Assembly: GCF_011045115.1 (NCBI RefSeq)
Contig: NZ_JAAKZG010000014.1
Span: 1 to 64,000 of the forward strand
Origin: Mesorhizobium zhangyense
Lineage (GTDB): Bacteria; Pseudomonadota; Alphaproteobacteria; Rhizobiales; Rhizobiaceae
Direction: 5' to 3'
Length of the DNA: 64,000 nucleotides
In this document: positions 9,451 to 16,935 of the stretch, one piece after another
How positions within the stretch are numbered: the stretch's first letter is position 1
How the letters are laid out: every line of letters starts with the position of its first letter
The notes under the pieces: model-generated
The model's input: the letters and a program-made list of their open reading frames with translations, nothing else
Told to the model about the DNA's origin: nothing
Databases searched by the model: none
Position numbers and translations under genes: made by a program

Positions 9451-10347
9451 TCAGTGCTCCCAGAAATAAACGGTGGAGGGTTCCGGCTCCCAGACCTTGG
9501 CGCCGTCGATGCCGGGCAGCTTGGCCAATGCGCGGTATTCGGAACCGAAGGCGACATACTGGTCGGTTTCGGCCAGAACCGCAGGCTTGCAGGCGATCGG
9601 ATCGCGCACCACGCCGAAGCCGTTCTTGGTGCCGACGACGAAGGTGAAGAAGCCATCGAGATCGCTGAGGCTCGATTCCAGCGCCTGGCCAAGATCCTGC
9701 CCGTTGGAAATCTTGTGCGACAGGTAGGCGGCTGCGACTTCGGTGTCGTTCTCAGTCTCGAACGTCATGCCCTCGCGCTTCAGTTCGCGCCGCACATTGT
9801 TGTGGTTGGACAGCGATCCGTTGTGCACGAGGCACTGGTCCGGCCCGGTCGAGAACGGATGCGCACCCATGGTGGTGACAGCGGATTCTGTCGCCATGCG
9901 GGTGTGGCCGATGCCATGCGTGCCGCTCATCTTCGAGACTTCGAAGCGTTCCGCCACCTTCTCGGGCAGGCCGACTTCCTTGTAGATCTCGATCGTGTCG
10001 CCCATGCCCATAACGCGCGCATCCGGGCGCAGTTCGGCAATGGCGTCGCGCGCCGCTTCGAGCTTGTTGCGCGGCACGTCGAGCACGGCATGGGTGGACT
10101 TCACCAGCATCGTCACTGACGCGCCAATTTTCTTGCCGAGCTCGGCTTCCAGCCCGGCAAAATCGCGCGCCGGCTGCTGCGACTGGATCGTCAGCTTGCC
10201 GTGATCTTTCTGCGACGCGCCATAGATAGCGATGCCGGCGCTGTCCGGCCCGCGATCGGTCAACAGAACCAGCATTTCCGACAGCATGGCGCCCAGCTGA
10301 GGCTCCAGCGATTTATCCTTAAGAAACAGTCCAACAATGCCACACAT
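9451..10347 (-). CDS. mgsA: N-methylglutamate synthase subunit A, class II glutamine amidotransferase
   Basis: Encodes 298 aa beginning MCGIVGLF, so Cys2 becomes the N-terminal nucleophile of a class II (Ntn-type) amidotransferase. Further family segments are DRGPDSAG near 33, GHTRMATES near 147 and LVHNGSLSNHNN near 169. In the NMG pathway it releases methylamine from gamma-glutamylmethylamide for MgsB and MgsC. An AAGGAGG ribosome-binding site precedes the ATG. It is the first enzyme gene of the mgs-gmaS-mgd run and is separated from the upstream small gene by 157 nt, room for an internal promoter. Confidence 0.93.
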   Translation of the reverse strand: MCGIVGLFLKDKSLEPQLGAMLSEMLVLLTDRGPDSAGIAIYGASQKDHGKLTIQSQQPARDFAGLEAELGKKIGASVTMLVKSTHAVLDVPRNKLEAARDAIAELRPDARVMGMGDTIEIYKEVGLPEKVAERFEVSKMSGTHGIGHTRMATESAVTTMGAHPFSTGPDQCLVHNGSLSNHNNVRRELKREGMTFETENDTEVAAAYLSHKISNGQDLGQALESSLSDLDGFFTFVVGTKNGFGVVRDPIACKPAVLAETDQYVAFGSEYRALAKLPGIDGAKVWEPEPSTVYFWEH

Positions 10348-10504
10348 CGGCTTGAACCTCCTTGCGAGTTTTCTGACTTCAATGGCTAGCAGTTTTGAAA
10401 ATTGAGTTCAACCCATATGAATGTTTTTTTCATGTGAGAAAAGAAAGGGCGCAACTTGAAACAGCCCGGCGCCGTCCCCGGCGTGCGCTCTGTATGTCGT
10501 GGCA
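10348..10504 (-). promoter_or_regulatory. Possible internal promoter/leader of the mgs-gmaS-mgd genes
   Basis: This 157-nt gap is the widest inside the run upstream of mgdD and is AT-rich at 10386-10445 compared with its surroundings. Read on the minus strand it has TTGAAC near 10412, an A/T tract flanked by CATG and CATATG, and AAGGAGG before mgsA. I could not pair a convincing -10 hexamer with the -35-like TTGAAC. A second promoter is inference from spacing and base composition only. Confidence 0.35.
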
Positions 10505-10813
10505 TCACGCCGCTGGCGGCGTGTTTTCCTGCCTTCGCGCAAAGCGCCATTTCTCGTGCTGGATCCGCGCGATCTTGTAGGCGTCGAGCACGCAGAAACC
10601 ATAGATCAGAATGGCTCCGGAATGGCGCGCGAAAAACGAGCCGTCCGGCAGCAGCCGGATGCCGACCCAGCCGAATACCGCCATGAAGAACAGGAACATC
10701 AGCGCGCGCTGCGCATAGCCGAGCAGCAGATGTCCCGCGCCCGGCACCAGTATGGAGGCAGCCAGGATCGCCAGCGGCTTGAATGGCTCTTTCGCCTCGG
10801 CAACCATCGTCAC
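10505..10813 (-). CDS. Small multi-spanning membrane protein of unknown function
   Basis: Encodes 102 aa. Two or three hydrophobic segments are visible (about 13-30, 36-52 and 64-80), with a GAGHLLLGY turn and a closing AYKIAR segment that recalls TM2/DUF5683-type small membrane proteins. The resemblance is by eye and weak. Its start overlaps the stop of the upstream 225-aa gene by 4 bp, so the two are probably translated together. It is placed between the permease and the N-methylglutamate synthase genes, which suggests a link to amine uptake or membrane sensing, but no catalytic motif is seen. Confidence 0.7.
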   Translation of the reverse strand: MTMVAEAKEPFKPLAILAASILVPGAGHLLLGYAQRALMFLFFMAVFGWVGIRLLPDGSFFARHSGAILIYGFCVLDAYKIARIQHEKWRFARRQENTPPAA

Positions 10814-11487
10814 GCTGCGACCTCCATAGGCTGGCGCAGATTGTAGACCACGGCCACCATCCGGTTGAGCACCGCCTCGATAAGGTCAGGATTGATGACG
10901 ATGTCGCCGAACTCCGCCTGCCGAAAGACGCCATATTGCGCGCGGTTCGCCTCCGCGATCTGGATCACGATGCGCACGCCCTTGGGCGAAACCAGGAATT
11001 CCTTCATGCGCGGATTGGCAAACAGCGGCAGCGCCGGCGCAACCGCGCCCGGCGGTGGCATATTGTGCGGATCGTCGCTGCGCAGCAGGCCGTCCTCCGG
11101 CCATCCGGCAGGCGACGCCACGATATGCGGCAGGTGGTCGAAGTTCGAAAAGCTCGTCGGCCCGGCAGGCCGCATCATGAAATCGAACGTGCCGCCAACG
11201 CTAGTGGCGATCGGGATCGTCACCTGAAGCCACAGGCTCGGCAGCTTGCGCACCGCAAGCGTGTCCACCACCGGGCGAAGCTGCACCGGCAGGCCACGGA
11301 ACTGCCCTTCCAAGACGGGATGGTCCGGTGCCTGAAGTTCACGCACGACCGGGTTCTCAAGCAACTCTTTCACCGTGCTGAACAGAAGCCCTTGCCGCTC
11401 AGCCACAGTCTCACGGCTGCGCTGGAACATACGGACGAGCTGCCACGCCACAAGCGCGAAAAGCAGGATGCCGAGTGCGGTTTTCAC
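10810..11487 (-). CDS. Membrane-anchored protein of unknown function
   Basis: Encodes 225 aa. The first 20 residues form one hydrophobic helix followed by a basic stretch (RMFQRSRE), so it should be a single-pass anchor. The rest is soluble, with a Pro-rich loop near 140-155 (HNMPPPGAVAPALP) and mixed alpha/beta character. I recognise no family. It lies 72 nt after the APC permease and overlaps the next small membrane gene by 4 bp, so it belongs to the same transcription run as the N-methylglutamate genes. The location is compatible with a transport-accessory protein; this is inference. Confidence 0.65.
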   Translation of the reverse strand: MKTALGILLFALVAWQLVRMFQRSRETVAERQGLLFSTVKELLENPVVRELQAPDHPVLEGQFRGLPVQLRPVVDTLAVRKLPSLWLQVTIPIATSVGGTFDFMMRPAGPTSFSNFDHLPHIVASPAGWPEDGLLRSDDPHNMPPPGAVAPALPLFANPRMKEFLVSPKGVRIVIQIAEANRAQYGVFRQAEFGDIVINPDLIEAVLNRMVAVVYNLRQPMEVAA

Positions 11488-11559
11488 GATGATCGCTCCG
11501 CTTGCCTTGCGATGTTTCGGCGGCCCGCACCTATCGCGTGGGCCGCCGGTTTCAGGTCG

Positions 11560-12969
11560 TCAGTAGCCGATCGGCTTCGGCCACGGCATGGTGAACTGGT
11601 CGCCGCGCCGGACATATTTGTAGCGGTAGAAGTGGAACCAGATCGACACGACGATATAGAACAGCGTCATGGCGATGAGCTGTGAACCGTATCCGAGGAA
11701 CACCGCGAAGTAGGTGATGACGCAGATCGACAGAAGCGCGATCGCCGGCATCGGGTGGAACGGATGCGTATATCCGCGGCGGATCGAACCCAGCGGCCAT
11801 TTCCTGCGGAACATCATGATGTTGATCGACATGAAGGTGTAGCCGAGCAGGCCCGACAGGATCGAGAAGGTGATCGCCTGGTTCAAATCGGCGATGAAGG
11901 CGAAGGCCAGCGCGATCGGCAGCAGGAACAGGATCGACCGGTAAGGAGTCCGGTATTTCGGATGCACCGCCGAGAACCATGTCGGCAGGTAACGGTCGCG
12001 GCCGAGCGAAAACCAGGCGCGTGCCGCATCGTTGATGCAGCCATTAGCCGAAGCGACAGCCGCCAGCACCGTGCCCCAGAACAGCAGCGTCTCGAGGAAG
12101 CCCGAGCCCGTTGCCCTCGCCGCGTCGAACAGCGGGAAGAAGGTGAAGCCGAGATACTCCCACGGCAGCAGCGAAGCGCAGACATACCAGGTCATGGCGG
12201 CGCCGATCAGCAGCGTGATCATGCCCGCCATCGTGCCATAGGGCAGCGAACGCGCCGGGGAGCGCACTTCCTCTGCGGCCTGCGTCGTGCCCTCGATGCC
12301 GAGATAGAACCAGATGCCGAAATGGAAGGCCGCAAGAACGCCGATCCAGCCATAGGGCAGCGCGTTTTCCGGCGTGATCAGGTCCCCGAGCTTCAGCACC
12401 GTGCCCTGACTCCATGGCTGGACCGAGAAGAACAGGATGATGATGGCGACATAGGCGATCGCGGTGATGACGAAGTTGACGTTGAGCGTCATCAGCACGC
12501 CGCGATAGTTGAGCCAGGCAAGCACGACGATGGTCAGCACGACGAAAGCGTGCCGTTCCAGCCCTTCGGTTCCGGCCACCGTCACGATCAGGTCGCCAAC
12601 GAGGATAGCGTCGGAAACCTCGAGCATCGTATAGGCAAAGACGAGATAGAGCGCGACATTGAAAGCCATCAACGGGCCGACGATATGCTTGGCCTGCGCA
12701 TACTGGCCGCCGGCGGCGGCGACCGTGGAGGTCACTTCGGAATCGATCATCGCGACCGAAGTGTAGAGCAGCCCGATGAACCAGCAGACGATCAGCGCGG
12801 CCAGCGAGCCGCCCTTGTCGACGGCGAAGTTCCAGCCGGTATATTCGCCGACCAGCACGATGCCGACGCCCAATGCCCAGACATGGGCCGGGCCGAGCAC
12901 GCGCAGCAGCGAAACCCGCTGGCCGGGCGCCACCGTCGACGGTGAGGTAGTGATTGCAGCGTCAGTCAT
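11560..12969 (-). CDS. APC-superfamily amine/amino acid permease, candidate methylamine importer
   Basis: Encodes 469 aa with about twelve hydrophobic segments. The first shows GPAHVWALGVGIVLVGEYTGWN, the glycine-rich TM1 pattern of APC permeases, here most like ethanolamine permeases. NFVITAIAYVAIIILF and MITLLIGAAMTWYV are other clear membrane helices. The gene follows three small membrane-protein genes and precedes the NMG pathway genes on the same strand, so its substrate is plausibly a short amine such as methylamine or a product such as N-methylglutamate. Ethanolamine or an amino acid remain alternatives. It begins 9 nt after the 53-aa gene. Confidence 0.8.
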   Translation of the reverse strand: MTDAAITTSPSTVAPGQRVSLLRVLGPAHVWALGVGIVLVGEYTGWNFAVDKGGSLAALIVCWFIGLLYTSVAMIDSEVTSTVAAAGGQYAQAKHIVGPLMAFNVALYLVFAYTMLEVSDAILVGDLIVTVAGTEGLERHAFVVLTIVVLAWLNYRGVLMTLNVNFVITAIAYVAIIILFFSVQPWSQGTVLKLGDLITPENALPYGWIGVLAAFHFGIWFYLGIEGTTQAAEEVRSPARSLPYGTMAGMITLLIGAAMTWYVCASLLPWEYLGFTFFPLFDAARATGSGFLETLLFWGTVLAAVASANGCINDAARAWFSLGRDRYLPTWFSAVHPKYRTPYRSILFLLPIALAFAFIADLNQAITFSILSGLLGYTFMSINIMMFRRKWPLGSIRRGYTHPFHPMPAIALLSICVITYFAVFLGYGSQLIAMTLFYIVVSIWFHFYRYKYVRRGDQFTMPWPKPIGY

Positions 12970-12978
12970 CGAACGCCC

Positions 12979-13140
12979 TCAGAGCTTGTGTTTTTCGGTG
13001 GCTGCCTCGATCTCGCCTTCGCGCGAGGAGGTCAGCACGTCTTCCGAATAGGTCGTGTCGGTCTTGAACCAGTCGAAGAGCATCCAGGCGGCGAGAACCG
13101 CCGAAAGCGCCCAGGCGACATAGGAAAGTGTGAACCACAT
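12979..13140 (-). CDS. 53-aa single-pass membrane protein next to the permease
   Basis: A short reading frame, ATG at 13140 to TGA at 12979, encodes 53 aa. Residues 1-23 (MWFTLSYVAWALSAVLAAWMLF) form one hydrophobic helix; the tail from about 25 is hydrophilic and acidic (DTTYSEDVLTSSREGEIEAA). It starts 10 nt after the preceding small gene ends and ends 9 nt before the permease start, and the frame shows GC-rich third positions, so it is probably real. Its size and arrangement resemble small accessory subunits of transporters. It belongs to no family I know. Confidence 0.65.
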   Translation of the reverse strand: MWFTLSYVAWALSAVLAAWMLFDWFKTDTTYSEDVLTSSREGEIEAATEKHKL

Positions 13141-13150
13141 CGTTTCGCTC

Positions 13151-13531
13151 CTATTTCTTGTCGCCGAACTTTTCGTCGATCACTTCGCGGTATTCCTTGT
13201 CGGAGGCGCGGAAGAGAAAGATGAAATAGCCGACGACCACGACGACCATGACGAGTAGCGTGGTGATGTCCCAGGTGTAGTGGAACTTGTTCTGGATGAT
13301 GTCGTGGGCGGTCGTCGGGTCGTAACCGAGCTTCTCCCAGAATCCGACCATGGTCGGGTTTTGCCCCAGGCTTTCCCAGGTCGGGTTCTCGATCTTGTCG
13401 ATGGCCTTGGAAACACCGGCAAGGCCGAGTTTCAGCGGCAGCCACAGCGCCACGAAGATAGCGACAACGATGAAGGCGATGTCGATGACCTGCATCACTT
13501 TCGGTTGTTCGGGTGGTATATATTTCGGCAT
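13151..13531 (-). CDS. Two-pass small membrane protein upstream of the permease
   Basis: Encodes 126 aa beginning MPKYIPPEQPK. The ATG at 13531 was preferred because GGGAGGACAAAGA precedes it; an in-frame start five codons earlier would overlap the ribosome-binding site. Two hydrophobic segments, about 16-35 and 86-107 (TLLVMVVVVVGYFIFLF), flank a roughly 50-residue loop containing NPTWESLGQNPTMVGFW. The tail is charged (SDKEYREVIDEKFGDKK). No named family is recognised. Its place between two other small membrane genes and the permease suggests a common membrane complex, which is inference. Confidence 0.7.
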   Translation of the reverse strand: MPKYIPPEQPKVMQVIDIAFIVVAIFVALWLPLKLGLAGVSKAIDKIENPTWESLGQNPTMVGFWEKLGYDPTTAHDIIQNKFHYTWDITTLLVMVVVVVGYFIFLFRASDKEYREVIDEKFGDKK

Positions 13532-13560
13532 TCTTTGTCCTCCCAAAACCTGCCAGAGCG

Positions 13561-13851
13561 CTAGAGATTCTTCTCCCGCTTCGCCGCGTCCAGATGCTGG
13601 ATATCCAGCCCGTAGATGAAGTGCTTGTCTTCGGCGTAGTGCTTGACCATCGCCCGGATCGCGGCGGTGTTGAAAATGAGCACCGCGGCAGCAGCAACGA
13701 CCACCGCAACCCTGATCCCGCTATTGGGGATGTAGGGCCAGGTCATGAACAGGACGAAGAGCAGGGTTATCCAGAGAAGTACTACGAGAAGCCACGCACC
13801 GCGCACGTCAGAACGGTACATGGCCTCAATCCGCTGATTGAGGTCCGACAT
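13561..13851 (-). CDS. Two-pass small membrane protein, first gene of the methylamine run
   Basis: Encodes 96 aa. Hydrophobic segments at about 20-40 (WLLVVLLWITLLFVLFMTW) and 48-66 are separated by a short PYIPNSG turn; both ends are charged. GGGAGAG lies immediately upstream of the ATG at 13851. It is the first gene of the minus-strand run that continues through the permease to the N-methylglutamate genes and is divergent from dmmD. A TATAAT box lies 60 nt upstream. No family was recognised. Confidence 0.7.
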   Translation of the reverse strand: MSDLNQRIEAMYRSDVRGAWLLVVLLWITLLFVLFMTWPYIPNSGIRVAVVVAAAAVLIFNTAAIRAMVKHYAEDKHFIYGLDIQHLDAAKREKNL

Positions 13852-14215
13852 TTCTCTCCCTTTCGACAGCGCTCGTATTGGCCTGGCGGAGCGCCGCTTT
13901 CCCTGTGGGAATTATACTGCCAGGCAACATTTTTGTTTGCGAAGAAAATACCCGCGCAACCCCGATGTCAAGGCGTATTTACGCGGCGTAAACCACAACG
14001 CACCGGAATATCGTGGAGCGAATCCAGGTCCTTTTTCTAGCGAAACCTGCGTCCAAGGACTTGTCACCGGCAATCCCTGATTTTGCCTGATAATGAAATT
14101 TTTTGCACTACAGTGTTGCGTGTCCGGAAATTTGAGGCACTATGGCCGGCAATCAAAGTTGCAGCATTTCGCGCGGGGGCGAAATCAAGCAAAGTGCAAA
14201 TGGGAGATGTATCAG
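13852..14215. promoter_or_regulatory. Divergent promoter region between the permease-mgs run and dmmDABC
   Basis: This 364-nt intergenic region holds no convincing gene. On the minus strand a perfect TATAAT lies at 13916-13911, 60 nt before the first small membrane gene. The -35 area is poor and is covered by GCAACATTTTTGTTTGC (13924-13940), an imperfect inverted repeat that could hold a regulator. A 5-bp-arm palindrome GCGTA-TT-TACGC sits at 13973-13984. Toward dmmD an inverted repeat CACT-AC-AGTG lies at 14106-14115, inside TTGCACTACAGTGTTGC, about 100 nt upstream of the start. Binding by the XRE-cupin regulator is inference. Confidence 0.55.
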
Positions 14216-15349
14216 ATGACGGCATCCTGGAGATTCTCGACCCTTGCGGATCGCCATCGCGCCCTTGGCTCCAAGCTCGAAGACTGGAGCGGCATGGGCA
14301 CCGCCTGGACCTACGACAAGGACGCTGACGAGGAATATGTCGCCATCCGCACCAAGGCCGGGCTTATGGATGTCTCGGGCCTGAAGAAGGTCCACGTCAA
14401 CGGCCCTCACGCCTCCCATCTGCTCGATCTCGCCACCACGCGCGATGTCGAGAAGGTCTATCCGGGCAAGTCGGTCTATGCCTGCATGCTCAACGAGGCG
14501 GGAAAATTCACCGACGACTGCATCCTCTACCGCATGGGGCCGAACTCATGGATGGTCGTGCATGGTTCGGGCACCGGCCATGAGGAATTGCAGCGCGCCG
14601 CCATGGGCCGCGACGTGTCGCTGCGCTTCGACGACAATCTCCACGACCTGTCGCTGCAGGGTCCGCTTGCCGTCGACTTTCTCGCCAAGCATGTGCCGGG
14701 CATTCGCGACCTGAATTACTTCCATCACATGCAGACGCGCCTGTTCGGCTTCCCGGTGATGATTTCGCGCACCGGCTACACCGGCGAGCGCGGCTATGAA
14801 ATCTTCTGTCGCGGCCAGGACGCCGGCACGATCTGGGACACGATCCTCGCAGAAGGCAAGGATATGGGCATCATCCCCTGCCGCTTCACCACGCTCGACA
14901 TGCTGCGCGTCGAGAGCTACCTGCTCTTCTACCCCTACGACAATTCCCAGAAGTATCCGTTCGAGAACGAAGGCCCCGGCGACACGCTGTGGGAACTCGG
15001 CCTCGACTTCACCGTCAGCCCGGGCAAGACCGGCTTCCGCGGTGCTGAGGAGCACTACCGCCTGAAAGGCAAGGAGCGCTTCAAGATTTACGGCGTGCTG
15101 CTGGAAGGCAAGGAACCGGCCGACGAAGGCGCGCCGATCTTCAAGGACGGCAAGCAGGTCGGCGTCGTCACCTGCGCCATGTATTCGCCGCTGGTCAATA
15201 AATCGATGGGCATCGCCCGCATGCCGGTCGATTGCGCGGTCGCCGGCACGCCGCTTGAAATCCACAACGCCGGCGGCAAGATCAAGGCGACAGCGCAACC
15301 GCTGCCCTTCGACGATCCCAAGAAGCTGAAGCGCACCGCAAAGGGTTGA
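14216..15349 (+). CDS. dmmD: Dimethylamine monooxygenase-associated GcvT-like protein DmmD
   Basis: Encodes 377 aa of the aminomethyltransferase (GcvT) family, with the segments MDVSGLKKVHVNGP near 57, RTGYTGERGYEIFC near 186 and LGLDFTVSPGKTGF near 260. It is the tetrahydrofolate-binding partner that heads dmmDABC clusters in dimethylamine-degrading bacteria and probably captures the released formaldehyde as methylene-THF. The ATG at 14216 was chosen since GGGAG at 14202-14206 is well spaced; an ATG at 14207 abuts that site. It is 7 nt upstream of dmmA. A glycine-cleavage T protein is unlikely as no gcvH or gcvP is near. Confidence 0.88.
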   Translation: MTASWRFSTLADRHRALGSKLEDWSGMGTAWTYDKDADEEYVAIRTKAGLMDVSGLKKVHVNGPHASHLLDLATTRDVEKVYPGKSVYACMLNEAGKFTDDCILYRMGPNSWMVVHGSGTGHEELQRAAMGRDVSLRFDDNLHDLSLQGPLAVDFLAKHVPGIRDLNYFHHMQTRLFGFPVMISRTGYTGERGYEIFCRGQDAGTIWDTILAEGKDMGIIPCRFTTLDMLRVESYLLFYPYDNSQKYPFENEGPGDTLWELGLDFTVSPGKTGFRGAEEHYRLKGKERFKIYGVLLEGKEPADEGAPIFKDGKQVGVVTCAMYSPLVNKSMGIARMPVDCAVAGTPLEIHNAGGKIKATAQPLPFDDPKKLKRTAKG

Positions 15350-15356
15350 GCCGGGC

Positions 15357-15956
15357 ATGACGGCAAAGACCATATTGAGCCGACCGGTCTATGGCACGCT
15401 CTCGCCGCAACCGGGAAAGCACCATCTCTTCATCGCCGACGCCGAGGGCGCAGCGGCGATCCTCGACATGGCCAATAGCGCGCCCGCCGGCTTCTTCGCC
15501 GATGCCCACATCATGTTCGTTCCCGGCGCCACCGGCACGAAATATGTCGAGCCGTTGAAGAAGCTCCAGCCGGCGCAATTCTATGAAGGCCCCTCGATCG
15601 CCAGCGCCCTGCCGCGCCTGCGCCAGACGCTGGCGACGGCGCATATGGGCCTGCGCGTCTACCTCTCCGGCACCGAAGGGCTGATCGGCCAGGCCATGCA
15701 GGCGGCCCTTGAAGCCGGCATTGATCACACCTCGATCCAGACCGAGCAGCGCGGCTCGCTGGCGCGGCGGGTGCAGTGCGTCCACTGCAAGGGCATCACC
15801 GAGAATGTGACGACCCAGCCCGCGACCTGCTCGCATTGCGGCCTGCTTCTTCTGGTACGCGATCATTATTCGCGCCGCATCGCCGCCTTCCAGGGGGTGT
15901 GCATCAATGCGGAAGACCCGACCGAGAACCCTCCAAAAGAGGAGATTTTCCGTTGA
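15357..15956 (+). CDS. dmmA: Dimethylamine monooxygenase subunit DmmA
   Basis: Encodes 199 aa. The C-terminal part holds a four-cysteine zinc-ribbon-like motif, CVHC near 140 and CSHC near 159, separated by about 15 residues. A gene of this kind lies directly before the reductase gene in described dmmDABC clusters. The protein is required with DmmB and DmmC for the oxidative demethylation of dimethylamine to methylamine and formaldehyde. The stop codon overlaps the TTG start of dmmB. The identification rests mainly on the cysteine motif, the size and the gene order. Confidence 0.87.
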   Translation: MTAKTILSRPVYGTLSPQPGKHHLFIADAEGAAAILDMANSAPAGFFADAHIMFVPGATGTKYVEPLKKLQPAQFYEGPSIASALPRLRQTLATAHMGLRVYLSGTEGLIGQAMQAALEAGIDHTSIQTEQRGSLARRVQCVHCKGITENVTTQPATCSHCGLLLLVRDHYSRRIAAFQGVCINAEDPTENPPKEEIFR

Positions 15957-16918
15957 GCGCCGGAACGAGCAAGATCGACGTCACCGTCACCGATATCGTC
16001 CCCGTTAACGAACTGGTCAAGCGCTTCCATTTCCGGCGCACGGACGGCGCCATCCTGCCGACCTTTTCCGGCGGCGCGCATGTCGTGGTGGAAATGCGCG
16101 ACGACGACCGCACCCGCCTCAACCCCTATTCGCTGATGAGTTCGCCGCTCGACACGACCGACTACACGATCAGCGTGCGGCGCGACGATGTCGGGCGCGG
16201 CGGTTCGCTGTTCATGCATAATCGGGTCAAGCCCGGTCAGCGCATGGTCATCAGCAATCCGGTCAACCTGTTCTCGCTCGATCTCAGGGCCAGGAAGCAT
16301 CTGATGATCGCCGGCGGTATCGGCATCACGCCCTTCATGGCGCAGACCTCGCAGCTTGCCGGCGAAGGCGGCAATTTCGAACTGCACTACACCTGCCGCA
16401 GCGAAGCGCTCGGCACCTATGCCGACGTGCTGCAGGCCCGCTATGGCAGGCGCATCCATCTCTACCACGACGACCGCGACGAAAAGCTGCCGCTCGAAAA
16501 GCTGTTGTCCTCGCAGCCGCTCGGCACGCATCTCTACATCTGCGGCCCCGCCGGCATGATCGACTGGGTGCGCCGGACAGCAAGCGAGGCCGGCTGGCCG
16601 AGCGAGACGGTACACTACGAGCATTTCGCAGCACCGCAGCCGGGCAAGCCGTTCGATGTGACGCTCGCCGTCAGCGGCAAGCAGATCCGCGTCGGCGAGC
16701 AGCAGAGCCTGCTCGAAGCCATCGAGGCAGCCGGTGTCGATCCGCCCTATCTCTGCCGCGGCGGCGTCTGCGGCCAGTGCGAAACCAATGTCGTCTCCTA
16801 TGACGGCAAGTTCCTGCACAACGACCATTGGCTGTCGGAAGAAGAACACCGCTCCGGCTGCAAGATCATGCCATGCGTTTCGCGGTTCGAAGGAAAATCC
16901 CTCGTACTTGAACGCTAG
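15953..16918 (+). CDS. dmmB: Dimethylamine monooxygenase reductase subunit DmmB (flavin/2Fe-2S)
   Basis: Encodes about 321 aa of the phthalate-dioxygenase-reductase type. It has an FMN-binding barrel with NPYSLMSSP near 59-67, an NAD-binding part with AGGIGITPFM near 118-127 and YICGPAGM near 197, and a C-terminal plant-type ferredoxin with CRGGVCGQC near 264-272 plus a later Cys. It would pass electrons from NAD(P)H to the haem subunit. The start is a TTG at 15953 overlapping the dmmA stop (TTGA), with GAGGAG 8 nt before it. Fusion of FMN, NAD and 2Fe-2S modules in this order is normal for the family. Confidence 0.92.
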   Translation: MSAGTSKIDVTVTDIVPVNELVKRFHFRRTDGAILPTFSGGAHVVVEMRDDDRTRLNPYSLMSSPLDTTDYTISVRRDDVGRGGSLFMHNRVKPGQRMVISNPVNLFSLDLRARKHLMIAGGIGITPFMAQTSQLAGEGGNFELHYTCRSEALGTYADVLQARYGRRIHLYHDDRDEKLPLEKLLSSQPLGTHLYICGPAGMIDWVRRTASEAGWPSETVHYEHFAAPQPGKPFDVTLAVSGKQIRVGEQQSLLEAIEAAGVDPPYLCRGGVCGQCETNVVSYDGKFLHNDHWLSEEEHRSGCKIMPCVSRFEGKSLVLER

Positions 16919-16935
16919 CTCGAAGGGGAAAGAAA

